Of a stretch of 64,000 nucleotides of DNA, positions 1-11,300 are shown one piece after another. Made by a program: the position numbers and the translations under genes. The DNA comes from Lachnospiraceae bacterium (GTDB taxonomy: Bacteria > Bacillota > Clostridia > Lachnospirales > Lachnospiraceae), in assembly GCA_910573755.1 (NCBI GenBank), contig CAJTBO010000002.1:248001-312000 (forward strand). The letters run 5' to 3'. Within the stretch, counting starts at the first letter, position 1, and the number at the start of each line of letters is the position of its first letter. Below the pieces are notes generated by a model. The model saw only the letters and a list, made by a program, of their open reading frames with translations. It was not told the DNA's origin and did not search any database.

Positions 1-27
1 AATACTGGATAAAGGGGAGATAAAAGA

Positions 28-1335
28 GTGTGGGTAATCCTGTCGAAAATATTGGATGCTGTTTATACTTTTCTGGAGTTGATATGCCTGTATCGGTATG
101 TGGACATTTTTTGTGAACAAAAGAGCAGGAGGGGCTTTGGAGGATATCGCAGGCTGGCGGTGCCTGGAATGCTGATCATGTGCAATCTGTTGACTGTTAC
201 ATTTTTGAACAGTCTTGTTTTGACGTCGCCATATACCGTTATGGTGATGCTTGCCGAGTGCATCATATTTGTGCCAGTCTTTTGGCGGTGTGATCTTTTA
301 AATACGATCGCAATTGTCGGAGGATATTTTTTTGTACTGAGTACTTTTGGAAGTGTGGAGATTTTACTGACGGGTTTTCGGGGCGGGGAGGAGTTGATCC
401 GCGCGACGGTAAAAGAGCATGGCGGTGCCCGCATATTGTATCTGCTTGTTTTTGGCACAAACTGGTTTTTAATCAATATGCTGTTTGGGAACTGGCTGAA
501 AAAGAAGAAAATAAATATATCCAGTATGAAATATACGGCGTATATCTCCGTCGCAGGCCTTGTGGGGCTGACTTTTATTGTGACACAGATGCTTGCAGGT
601 TTTCATGTCGGCATAACGGCGATATTATTCGGGTATGTGCTTTTAGTGTCTTCCGGAGTTTTTGCTGTGTATTATATTGTGAAAAGTAAAAATTTGCAGA
701 TGAGAGTAAGTCTTTTGGATATTCAGAATGAGATGCTTGAGCAGAATTATCAGCAGCTCAATGATTTTTATGTGGCAAATGCGGGCCTGGCGCATGATAT
801 GAAGCACCATTTAAGGACACTGCATCATATGCTGCAGGAGGGGGAGGAGGCACAGGCGCGGCAATATATAGAAAGCTTGCAGAAGACATTGGATTATTCG
901 GAAATAAAGGTATGGACAGGTATCGATGTCATCGATGTTATTCTGAACGAGATGAGAAAAGAGGCGGAGAGCAGAGGGATCTGCCTGAATATTCATACCA
1001 GTGTTTTTGTGCAGGATATTAAAATAGAAAAGAAAGATATGTGTTCCCTGTTTGCAAATCTCCTCGAAAATGCAGTGGAGGCGGCAAAGGAAGAAATTAC
1101 AGTGACGATCCGGTATGAACATAATGCGTTAATCATTGAGGAGCATAATGATTATCAGATTGAACCTATCATAAGAGGTGAACGGCTTATCACGACGAAG
1201 AAAAACACACTGCGTCACGGCTTGGGGACATATAATATAGAGCGGATCGTGTGTAAATATGATGGGGTGATAAAATATGAAAAGCAGAATCATAAATTTC
1301 ATGCAAGTATTATGATATTAGATATTGAGCCGTAA
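28..1335 (+). CDS. agrC: AgrC-like GHKL sensor histidine kinase
   Basis: Probable receptor kinase for a cyclic autoinducing peptide, acting in the membrane and phosphorylating a LytTR-type response regulator. The first ~220 of 435 residues form about six hydrophobic segments, as in AgrC sensor domains. A cytoplasmic dimerisation segment follows with the H-box A-H-D-M-K-H-H-L near residue 254. The GHKL ATPase has an N-box (N-L-L-E-N-A-V-E-A-A) and a G-box (R-H-G-L-G-T-Y-N-I-E). The start is GTG with an AGGGGAG ribosome site 8 nt upstream. It converges on agrD/agrB across a terminator. The partner regulator is not in the window and may lie just upstream of base 1. The family call is firm; the ligand is inferred from the adjacent agrD. 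Confidence 0.88.
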   Translation: MWVILSKILDAVYTFLELICLYRYVDIFCEQKSRRGFGGYRRLAVPGMLIMCNLLTVTFLNSLVLTSPYTVMVMLAECIIFVPVFWRCDLLNTIAIVGGYFFVLSTFGSVEILLTGFRGGEELIRATVKEHGGARILYLLVFGTNWFLINMLFGNWLKKKKINISSMKYTAYISVAGLVGLTFIVTQMLAGFHVGITAILFGYVLLVSSGVFAVYYIVKSKNLQMRVSLLDIQNEMLEQNYQQLNDFYVANAGLAHDMKHHLRTLHHMLQEGEEAQARQYIESLQKTLDYSEIKVWTGIDVIDVILNEMRKEAESRGICLNIHTSVFVQDIKIEKKDMCSLFANLLENAVEAAKEEITVTIRYEHNALIIEEHNDYQIEPIIRGERLITTKKNTLRHGLGTYNIERIVCKYDGVIKYEKQNHKFHASIMILDIEP

Positions 1336-1341
1336 ATACAA

Positions 1342-1375
1342 AGCAGAGGTAATACTGTCCCGTAAAACCTCTGCT
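1342..1375. terminator. bidirectional rho-independent terminator between agrC and agrD
   Basis: Perfect 9-bp stem (AGCAGAGGT / ACCTCTGCT) with a 16-nt loop, lying between two convergent genes. A T-rich run follows within about 10 nt on the + strand. Well placed to stop transcription from both sides. Confidence 0.7.
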
Positions 1376-1383
1376 CCGTAAAA

Positions 1384-1515
1384 TTATTTTTTCTTTTTTA
1401 AGGAATCCGGCAGTTTCGGCTGATAACGGTTGAATATGGATGCAGAGTTTGCACCGATATTTGCAAAAACAAGCGCCATTTTTGCTGCCTTATTCAGAAT
1501 AGACTGAGTTGTCAT
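1384..1515 (-). CDS. agrD: AgrD-like autoinducing peptide precursor
   Basis: 43-residue peptide with the three-part AgrD layout. An amphipathic N-terminal helix (residues 1-22) is followed by a short signal segment N-S-A-S-I-F-N-R (23-30) and a recognition tail Y-Q-P-K-L-P-D-S-L ending in four lysines. Aligned by the tail with known AgrD proteins, where Y/H-Q-P-x-x-P follows the ring, the ring-closing residue is Ser26 rather than Cys, and there is no cysteine in the peptide. The predicted signal is therefore a lactone ring S-I-F-N-R with a short tail, not a thiolactone. The ATG has a perfect AAAGGAGG 9 nt upstream, inside the 3' end of agrB; the two genes overlap by 26 nt and are probably translationally coupled. 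A longer reading from 1584 is rejected because of this ribosome site. Confidence 0.85.
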   Translation of the reverse strand: MTTQSILNKAAKMALVFANIGANSASIFNRYQPKLPDSLKKKK

Positions 1516-2101
1516 GTAAGTTATCCTCCTTTCGTTTTTTGGTTGGTAATATAAATATTGCAATAGCTGCAATAGATAACACACTGAAATTCAAAAGATA
1601 AGATTCCTGCAACAAGAGATACAGAAGCGTTATAACAACCGTATCGATGCCGAGCAGCAGGTATGTAAGGCGCCGGTTTTTCAAAAGCACATCCTCGGAG
1701 ATGGGATGGTTGGGATTTCTGACAGGGCAGTTTAACAGAATATACCCGGCGCTCACCATCAGCAAAATAATCCAGCCGTAATAAGGCATAAAAGAGGCGG
1801 AGAAAGCTTTGGCTGTCAACGAGAGAGCGATATATTCCAGATTACTGATCAGAAAGCATTTTCCGTAGGTCGGGGCATGATATCCGCCGGCGGTTACTTT
1901 CAGCGGGATCGAAATAATAAAGTACAATATCCCGATCAGAGGAGAATCCATGATACAGGCGATTATCATGATGGAGAGCATGGTGATCGCGCTGGAGATC
2001 ATGATTTCAAATCCGTACTGATACACATCAAACATTTCTTCTTCAATTATGTTTTTCGCTATCATATAATCAGTGATTTTTTTCACCATATTGTGGAACA
2101 A
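1490..2101 (-). CDS. agrB: AgrB-like accessory gene regulator peptidase
   Basis: Membrane cysteine endopeptidase that trims the AgrD precursor C-terminally and closes the ring. The 203-residue length is typical. Catalytic residues are visible in G-G-Y-H-A-P-T-Y-G-K-C, with His and Cys separated by seven residues as in S. aureus AgrB H77/C84. Several hydrophobic segments surround it. The start is TTG at 2101, chosen because AAGGAGG lies 9 nt upstream (2111-2117); the in-frame ATG at 2089 would be 21 nt away. Transcribed with agrD, probably from the -10 box at 2137-2142. Confidence 0.9.
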   Translation of the reverse strand: MFHNMVKKITDYMIAKNIIEEEMFDVYQYGFEIMISSAITMLSIMIIACIMDSPLIGILYFIISIPLKVTAGGYHAPTYGKCFLISNLEYIALSLTAKAFSASFMPYYGWIILLMVSAGYILLNCPVRNPNHPISEDVLLKNRRLTYLLLGIDTVVITLLYLLLQESYLLNFSVLSIAAIAIFILPTKKRKEDNLHDNSVYSE

Positions 2102-2136
2102 TGTTGCGAGCCTCCTTCCACAATTTCTTTTTGTCT

Positions 2137-2142
2137 ATTATA
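2137..2142 (-). promoter_or_regulatory. probable -10 box of the agrBD promoter
   Basis: TATAAT on the minus strand, 35 nt upstream of the agrB start codon. The hexamer at the expected -35 position (ATAGTT) is poor, so activation is probably needed. The upstream edge of the box is exactly 23 nt from the inverted-repeat arm at 2166-2181. Confidence 0.55.
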
Positions 2143-2165
2143 TCATAGATAAAAAGAAAAACTAT

Positions 2166-2242
2166 AGGGTGTCCTCCAATGACCATATTTTGACCTCGAA
2201 AAAAATTTTGGGGGCCAAAAAACTGCCATTGGAGGACACCCT
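2166..2242. promoter_or_regulatory. mirrored operator: perfect 16-bp inverted repeat between agrB and rhs
   Basis: AGGGTGTCCTCCAATG at 2166-2181 and its exact complement at 2227-2242, with 45 nt between. Each arm sits just upstream of the -35 position of its own divergent promoter. The gap to the -10 box is 23 nt on both sides. This reads as two copies of one activator site facing opposite ways; an AgrA-like LytTR regulator is the natural candidate (inference). A transcript-level hairpin is the alternative, but the equal spacing favours protein binding. Confidence 0.65.
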
Positions 2243-2265
2243 GAAATTTTGGCGGATTTTTGTGC

Positions 2266-2271
2266 TATAGT
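2266..2271 (+). promoter_or_regulatory. probable -10 box of the rhs promoter
   Basis: TATAGT 68 nt upstream of the rhs start, 23 nt downstream of the operator arm ending at 2242. The -35 region (GAAATT) is weak, matching an activator-dependent promoter. A rival reading is TTGGCG (2249) with CATAGT (2272) at 17 nt. Confidence 0.45.
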
Positions 2272-2333
2272 CATAGTAAAAATGCATGACAGGGAAATGA
2301 CAGAAAAGAAATATGTACAAAGGAGGGGAAAAG

Positions 2334-5300
2334 ATGTTTAAAAAACAAAAGTGGCAGGCAAGAATACTGAGCTTCCTGCTGGCATCCATTATGGTGCTGC
2401 AGGACGGCGCGGCGATGGCAGTGCGTGCGGATGAAAAAAGCACGGGCACAGTGAAAACCGTGCAGGAAAATACGGATACTGCCGGGAAGGACAGCGGCAA
2501 AAAGGATGCTGATACTGCCGGAGGGGACAGCAAAAATTCGGATGCCGGCAGCCAGAAGGCGGACAGCACAGAAACGCCGGATACAAAAAAGGATGCGGAT
2601 GCCGGGGATGCGGACGGAAAAGGCGGCGGCACGGATACTTCCGATTCTGAGGCAGATACCGGGAAGGACAAGGGTAATGCCGACGGGAAAACGGATACGG
2701 AGGAAGGAAAGGAAGGCGCCGACGGGAAAACGGATGCTGAAACAGGCAAAGAGGGCGCTGATACGGAGGCAGACAGCGGATCAGATAAAGAGGAAACCGG
2801 GACAGAAACCGATGGAGCCGAAGGGACAGACGCAGGCGCTGACGTATCCGGCAACGACATCCCGGCGGATGTCTCCGGCAACGATCCCGTGCTCCGGGAG
2901 CCGGAAAACTACTACCCGGAGGGGGAGGAGGAAGATTACGGGGAGCTGGTGGCATACGACGCCTACAGCAGGACCTACCTGACAGGGGAAGCGCCCGCGG
3001 CGGCAGGAGCGGAAACAGGGGAAGAAGGAAAAGCCTCCTACGTGACCGTGATCGGGCCCTCCGCCTCCTATTACATAAATGAAGAGGGGGAGCTTCAGGA
3101 GACGGACAACACCTTATCTACAGGGGCGATGGCAAGGTACGCCCTGGGGAGCGTGCGGTACGAAAACGGCAGCGGCGCCATGCAGGTGTCCCTGCCGGAG
3201 GAGCTCTCGGAACAGGAAGGGATCTACATCGACGCCTCCGGGCATACGCTGGAGCTTGTGCCGGAGGAGGGGGACTTTACAAGAAGCATGGCGGAGGACA
3301 ACGCCATCCGTTACAGCGACGTCTTCCCCGGGGTGGACTACCAGTATACGGTGCTGGGGGACAGCCTGAAGGAGGATATCGTTCTGCTGGAAAAGAATGA
3401 TAAAAATGTATTCTCCTACTTGCTCTACACGGACGGGCTGGAGGCGGAGCTTTCGGAGAACCAGGTTATTTTATATGAGGATAATAAGGAAGAGCCGGTA
3501 TATTTCCTGGAGGCGCCGGAGATGGTGGACGCGGCTGGGGATGTGTCCTTCGCGGTGAAATTATCATTGGAGGAGACGGAAGAAGATACTTACCGGATCA
3601 GCGTGGAGGCGGACAAAGAATGGCTTTCGGATGAAGGAAGGGCATATCCGGTCCGGATCGATCCCACGGCGGTGAACGTGGGACCATCCGCTTTTTCCCT
3701 CGCCTGTGCGGAGGAAGGCTCGCCCCGGTCGGTGATCGGGGACAACCAGTACCCCTACGTGGGCTATGACGACGGCGTGGTATCGGGCAACTACAAGGGT
3801 TTCGGCAGCAGGCACTTAAACTGCCGGACCTATATGATGATAAACTACGACTTCTCCTCCCTGATGGCGGAAGCGGAGATCACGAGCGCGGGGCTCTCGG
3901 TCACCCAGAAGACAGGGTGGAGCAAAGGAAACTCTCAGTTCGGGCTCTATCAGGTGACGGATGCATGGACGCCGGGGCGTCTGACCTGGAATTCCCAGCT
4001 TTCTTTAGGCAGGAGCTTTGTGGACGCAAAACCTTCTGTGAGCCGCGGACAGAGCATTACTTACGATGTGACTGACGCGGTGTCCGGCTGGATAAACGGG
4101 GGAACGCCGAACTACGGCTTTGTGATGAAGGCGGAGACAGAAAAATCCGGCGGCTCCGACGCCGGGAAGATGCAGTGCGAGGTATTCTATAACAGGAGCT
4201 CCGCCTCCTACGGGCCGAAACTCGTGGTTTCATGGACCGGGGCTTTGGTGGATCTTGCAAATCTGGACATCAATGACCTGACGGTGGATGTGGAGCCGAT
4301 CCTGGCGGACAGCATCTTCGGCGGGAGCACCACCCTGTCCGTGCTGGCGAACGGCTTATCCCAGGCGGAGTCTGAGGTTACTTATACTTTAGTGGAAGGC
4401 GGCAGCGGAAAGACCGTACCGGCGGCATCCGCTTTATTGTACCCGGATTCGGACCTCTACCGGGCGGAGTACCCTCTGGCGAGGGAGAACAAGAAGAAAC
4501 GCTCCAACTGGCAGGGGGATACCGGGGAACTGCAGACCGATGTGATCTACCATGTGGAGGCGACGGCGAAAGGGAAGGACCTCTTAACGGGAGCCCCTGC
4601 GGAGAGCGACGTCAAGACGAGCGACACCTTCCTGATCTATGAGGAAAAACTGATCGATGTGTTGCCCCGGATCGCGGACCACTACGGGGTGGACATCAAT
4701 ACGATCTTAAAAGATAACGATATGCCGGACATGCTCTGCGTTCAGGGGGAGAGGATCTTTATCCGGAACCCGCAGACAGCGGAGCCATACAGCAACTTAG
4801 AGATAGATTATAACCTGCAGGCGCTGATCGACGGGCTGCTGCGGGGCAGGGCTTTGCACTGCATGTACGGTTTTGAACCAGTGAACCTGAATACCGGCAG
4901 TTTTTACATGACGCAGGAGGACGCTTCGCTGACGGACATCGGCGGGACTTTCTCCTTAGAGAGGAACTACAGCTCCGTGGGGGCTTACTACGGCAATATG
5001 TTCGGCATGGGCTGGGCATCCCCTTACAGCGAGAACCTTTCCTTCCTCGGGGACGGCAGGGTATTATATTTCGCGGCGGACGGCATGGTGCTCCCCTTTG
5101 AAGGGGGAACGGCGGCATTCGTGAGTGAGAGAAGCGCCGGGGAGGAAAACGAACAGGAAGGAGATACAGAAGACAGCGCTGGGGCAGATGCGGACGCTCA
5201 GGCGGGAGAGGCAGACAGTGACGGGACGGATAAAGGCGCCCAGGCAGATGCGGACGCACCCGAAGGAGAAGCCGGAGACAGCGGTCCGGAAGAAACCGGC

Positions 5301-8300
5301 ACGGACAGTAGCGGGGAAGAGGATGCCGCAAAAGAAAACAGCCCGGCGAAAAAGAGCCGGAGCGGCGGAGACTGGAAAGCCCCGGGGGGCTACGACTATA
5401 CCTTAGAGCAGACCGAGGACGGCTGGCTTGTGACCGATCCGTCGGGAGTCACCCACGGCTTTGACGTATTCGGGCTTTTAAAAACGATCACGGACATCCA
5501 CGGAAACGTGACGGAGCTGGTGTATGATACGGATTTTTATCTCTGCGCTATCGTCACCCCTTCCGGGAAAACTTTCTCCGTACAGATGGACGAGGACCAG
5601 CGGATCGAGGAGATCACGCTGCCGGACGGAAATAAGGTCACTTATACATACGATGACAATGACGACCTGGTGAAAGTTACCTACGGCGACGGCACTTATC
5701 GAAGCTACCAGTACGACAGTAACCACCATATGACATCCTGGCAGGACGAGAACGGCACTACCGTGGTGGAGAATGCCTATGACGAAAAGGGAAGGGTGAC
5801 GAGCCAGAAGGACGCCAACGGAAACCTGGCGAAGCTCTCCTACAGCGGGAATACGACGACCACGACGGACAACAACGGAAACGTCACGGTTTATACCTAC
5901 GACGATAGGATGCGGACCACGAAGGTGGAATACCCGGACGGCAGGACGGAGCGCTTTGCCTACGACGGGAGGGGCTTCTTATCGGAAAAGACGGATGAGG
6001 CGGGGAACACCACCCGCTATGAAAACGATGCCAAAGGGCGCGTTATCAAAGAGACAAGGGCGGACGGCGCGGCAAGGACATTTTCCTACGACAGCGCCGG
6101 GCAGATCCTGACGGAATCGGATTTCTCCGGGAACGTGACCACGTATACTTATGATGATCACGAGAATGCGGTGAAGGTAACGGACGGCAGCGGCAGGAGC
6201 GTTACCTGCACTTACGATGAGATAAACCGCCGTACATCCCTGACCGATGGGAACGGCAATACGACGACCTACCATTATCAGGGGACAGAGGCGGTGCCTG
6301 CTTCGGTTACCGATGGAGACGGCCACAGCACAGCCTACGCCTACGACGCCATGAACCGGACGCTGTCGGAGACCGACGCGCTGGGGCATGTGAAGAGATA
6401 TACTTATAATAAACGCGGCTGGAACACCAGCGAAACCGACGGCGAAGGCGGGAAGGAAATTTATACCTTCGACCAGGCGGGGAATGTCACCGCCATCACG
6501 GATAAAAACGGCAGCACGGCGGTATTTGCTTACGACAGCGCCTACAACCTGACAGAGGGGAAGGATGCGCTGGGCAATACCCTCTCCTATACTTACGACG
6601 GGAACTACAACATCCTCTCCGAAACGGATGCACAGGGGAACACCACTACTTACGAATACGACAGCAGGGACCGCCTGGTGAAGGAGACGGATGCGTTGGG
6701 AAATGTGCAGAATTATGAGTACGATGCCAACGGAAACCTGACGGGCTATACCGATAAGAGGGGCTCCAAAACGCAGTATACGTTCGACACGGTGCTGGAC
6801 AAAGCCCTCACAAGGACGGACGCCATGGGGAATGCCACCGCCTACCGGTACGATAAGGACGGCAGGGTGACAGGCGTTACCTACGCCGACGGCACTACAG
6901 TTTCCTATGCTTACGACGGTGCGGGAAGGCTCTCCTCCCAGACCGACCAGAAGGGGCTTATGACAAGCCTCTCCTACGACGGCGCGGGAAACCTCTCCGC
7001 CCTCTGGGACGACGAGAGCAGGAAGTATACCTACAGCTATAACGGCAGGAACCTATTAACGGGGGAGACTGATCCGTTAGGGTATACCTTCTCCTACGGC
7101 TATGACGGCGCGGGGAACCTCTCCGCTGCCACAGACCAGAACGGGAACACCACCGTTTACGGTTACGACAAGGCGGACCGGCTGATTACGATACTGGACG
7201 CTTTGGAGGGAAAGACGAGCTACACTTATGACAAAAACGGAAACCTCCTGACCGTGACCGACCCGGAAGGGGCAGTGACATCTTATGAATATGACGCCAT
7301 CGGCGAACTGACAAAGGCGGTGGACGCTTTAGGCGGCGAGACAAAGTTTGTCTATGACAGCCTCGGGCAGATCACCCAGATGACCGACGCCGGGCAGGGG
7401 TTAACCACCTACCGCTACAACGCTTTGGGGCAGCTCACCTCCTCCACGGACGTGCTGGGCAGGACAACGGAGCAGGCGTTCGACGCGGCGGGGAACCTTT
7501 TAAAGATCACCTGTCCCAACGGCGATGAAGAATACTTCCGCTATGACAGCTTAGGGAGGCTGGTATGCAGCAGGGACCGGGCAGGGCTCACCACCTACTA
7601 TCTCTACGATGAGATGGGCAGAGTAGTCAAAGCCTTCGACAACGCGGACAATGAGATGACCTATGCCTACGATGAGAGGGGCTCTTTGACGGAGCAGAAG
7701 GATGTGATCGGCAGGACAGCGGCCTATGAGTACGATATGTTCGGCAGGATCGTCAAGAGCACCGGCATCGACACGGCGGTGACCTCCTACAGCTACAACG
7801 CAAGGAATGACCTTGTGGGTATCCTGGATGCGGAGGAAAAGAGCACCACCTATGAGTACGACGGCGCGGGCAACCTTATTAAGACAACGGAGCCCGGGGA
7901 GGCGGTATACCAGTACGTATATGACAAGCTGAACCGCCTGGCGAAGAAGGTGAACCCCCTGGGGGCGGAAACCCTCTACGCCTACAATAAGGACAGCAGC
8001 TTAACCGGAAAGACCGACGGCAACGGCGTCCGGACGGGGTATGTTTACGATGCCCTGCAGAGGCCCGTGGCTTACATAGACGGAAACGGCGGGGAGACAT
8101 CCTATGTTTATGACGCCCTGGACAGGGTACTCTCCATCACCACGCCGGAGGGCAATAAAGAGAGCTACACCTACGACAAAGCCGGGCGGATGCGCAGCGT
8201 CACCGATCCCAACGGGCTTGTGACTTCCTACAGCTACGACCTGATGGACAACCTTGTGAAGGAAGTTTCCCCGTTAGGGGCGGAGACCTCCTACACCTAC

Positions 8301-11300
8301 GATAAACATGATATCGTGACCGGAAAGACGGATGCGAAGGGGAACACAACGGCATATGAAGTAGACTTAAACGGCCTTGTGAAGAGCCTGGCCAACCCGG
8401 ACGGCGGCGTTTACAGCTACCGCTACGACAGAGTACACCGTCTCACCGGCATCACCACGCCGTTAGGGCTGGAGAAAACCTTCACCTACGACACAAGGGG
8501 CAATATCGTAAAGAGCGCCGATACTCTCGGCAGGAAGGAAAGCTACACCTACGACATCATGCACCGGGTGCAGACTGCAGAGAACGCCCTGGGCGGTGTG
8601 AGCACATATACCTATGATGTCCGTGGAAACATGGCGGGCTATACGGACGCCCTGGGTTATACAACAAGCTATACCTGGAACCTGATCGACGATTTAATAT
8701 CCGCCACCGATCCGGAAGGAAAAGTGATGGCGGTAGGGTATGATAAAGAGGGGCATATCACCTCCGTCAACAAACCGGGGGAGCGGATCACGGGCTACGC
8801 TTACGATAACAACTATAACCTTACAGGCATCACCGATCCCAAGGGCTATTTATACCAGAGGAGCTACGATAAAGATGACCGCCTCACCGGCACGAAGAAC
8901 CCGCTGTCGGAGACAGAGAAATATGTATACGACGCCGGGAGCAGGCTCACGGCCTTCACCGACCGGATGAAACTGACGGAGCACTACACCTGGGGAGGCC
9001 ACAACAACCTGACCAGTAAGACAGCCACCGGCGGGGAGAAGACGAACTACGGCTATGACATCCTCGGGAACCTGATCTACGTGCAGGATCCTATGGGAGA
9101 GAAGACGAAATACACTTACGACAGCATGAGGAACCTGACCGGCGTGACGGATGCGGTGGGCAGGAAGACAGTCTATACCTACGATTTAGAGCAGAACCTG
9201 ACAAGCATCACAGACGCCTCCGGCAGGACGGAGAAGCTTACCTACGATGCGGGGAGCAGGCGGACCTCCTATACGATGAACGGCGGGAACAGCATCCGCT
9301 ATGATTATGATGCGTTAAATGATCTGGTGGAGAAAACCTACCGGGATGAAAACGGGGAAGTGCAGGAGAGTATCGGCAATACCGTCTCCGAAGAGAATCC
9401 CACAGGCGTACTCTATGGCTATGATCTTCTCGGCCAGCGCATCAGCATGATGGACACCAGCGGGGATTCCGTCTACACTTACGACGGCCTCGGAAGGATC
9501 ACCAGCGTCACTACCTACCGGAAACCGGCAGAGGCAGGGGCGGACACCGCAGACAAAGAAGACGGGGAGACAATCCGCTATGAATACGACGGCTGTGACC
9601 AGCTCTCGGCGATCGTCTACGCGGACGGCACAAGGGTAAGCTATGCCTATGACAAGAACGACAACCTGACGGCAGTGACGGACCGGAACGGGAAGACGAC
9701 CACCTACGTTTACGATGCCATCAACCGCGTAACGGAGATCCACCGTCCCAACGGCATCAGCACCTACAACACCTACAACGCCAGGGACCAGATCGTCCGC
9801 CTGAAGAACACCTGCGATGAGTGTGGGTGGGTGGTGAGCCAGTATGACTATACCTACGACGATAACGGCTATATCGCCGCAGAGAAAGCGGTGGAGAGCC
9901 TCTACGATTACGCGTGGGATGATAAGCACAATGGGCGCCATGAGGACGGCAGGCACGATGACAGGATGCCCCACGGCACGAAGCACAACGGGAAGCACGA
10001 TAAGGACAGCGAATACCGCTTCCAGCTCGTGGAGACGGACAGGGAGTTTACCTACGATGAGAACGGCAGGCTCTTATCCTCGAAGGAGCAGGAGGAGAAC
10101 AGCGGGCTCACAACTTATGATTACACTTATGACAAAGTGGGGAACCGCTTAAGCTATGTAAAACGCACCCAGACCACGAAACATCCGAACAAGACGGACG
10201 TTGCGGAGAGCGCTTTTTATCAGTATAATGACAGTAACCAGTTGGTATCCGCGAAGCTGTTCGACGGGAAGAAGAATACCACCGTCGATTACACCTACGA
10301 TGAGAACGGGAACCTGATTTCCGAGATCGGTGAGTACGGCGTGGAGCAGGTGGAGACCTACTACGACTATACGGTGGAGAACCGCCTGCAGGCAGTGTAT
10401 GATGCGGACAGGCTCTTAATGGCGGCGGCCTATGACGGGGATGGGAACCGTGTATTCCAGCTTAACTACAACCTCCATACCGATGAGGACTGGAAGGACA
10501 ACTCCGGCAACGGTAACGGGAACAACAAGGACAATACCGGGAGCGGGAATAACGGGAACGGAAACAGCAGTTCCGGGAATAACGGCAACAATGGAAATGG
10601 TAACTCCGGTAACAACGGAAACGGCAACAAAAAGGAAAACAGCAAGAGCGAAGGCACCGACGACGCAGGCTACGGCAACGCGACCAATGCCGAGGAGCAT
10701 AACAGCCAGAACCAGAGCGGCATCCTGTTCCCTGTAGCGGAGGAGATCAGCCGGACGGAGACGGATTTGATCGCCATGATCAAGACTACCGGCAAAGATA
10801 AAGACTATGAGCTGATCGAGTACATCCTGAATGTCAACACTCAGTACACGCAGGTATTGATGGAGCTGAACGAAAACGGCGCGATGGATGCGGCATACAC
10901 CTACGGCGTATCCCGGCTGACGGAAGACCGGTTCACCGGAGAGAGCAACTTCTATCTCTACGATCCGGCAGGAAACGTGGCAGGGATTACGGACCAGGAC
11001 GGCTATCTGTGGCAGTCTTACCGGTATGATGCTTTCGGAAATGCGACTTTCGGAAGCCCGCAGTATGACAATGAGTATACCTTCAATGCGGAGAGCTACA
11101 ACCCGAATATCCAGAGCCAGTATCTGAGATCAAGGTATTACGATACGGTGAAGGGAAGCTTCTTAACAGAAGACACTTACCTTGGCGATATCAGGAACCC
11201 GCTGACGCTGAACAGGTACAGTTATTGTATTGGGAATCCGCTGTTTTATAGTGATCCGAGTGGGCATGAGCCAACAGATGAAGAGATTACGAAGATACGT

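Noticed and set aside
2389-2982. Alternative frames in the acidic region of the parent RHS gene
   Set aside because: Arg/Pro-rich and Ser-rich products are frame shadows of Asp/Gly/Lys codons; the sense frame has the signal peptide and ribosome site.
10496-10640. CRISPR-like short repeats
   Set aside because: The repeats are in-frame Gly/Asn codons of 6-9 bp without uniform spacers; no cas genes are present.
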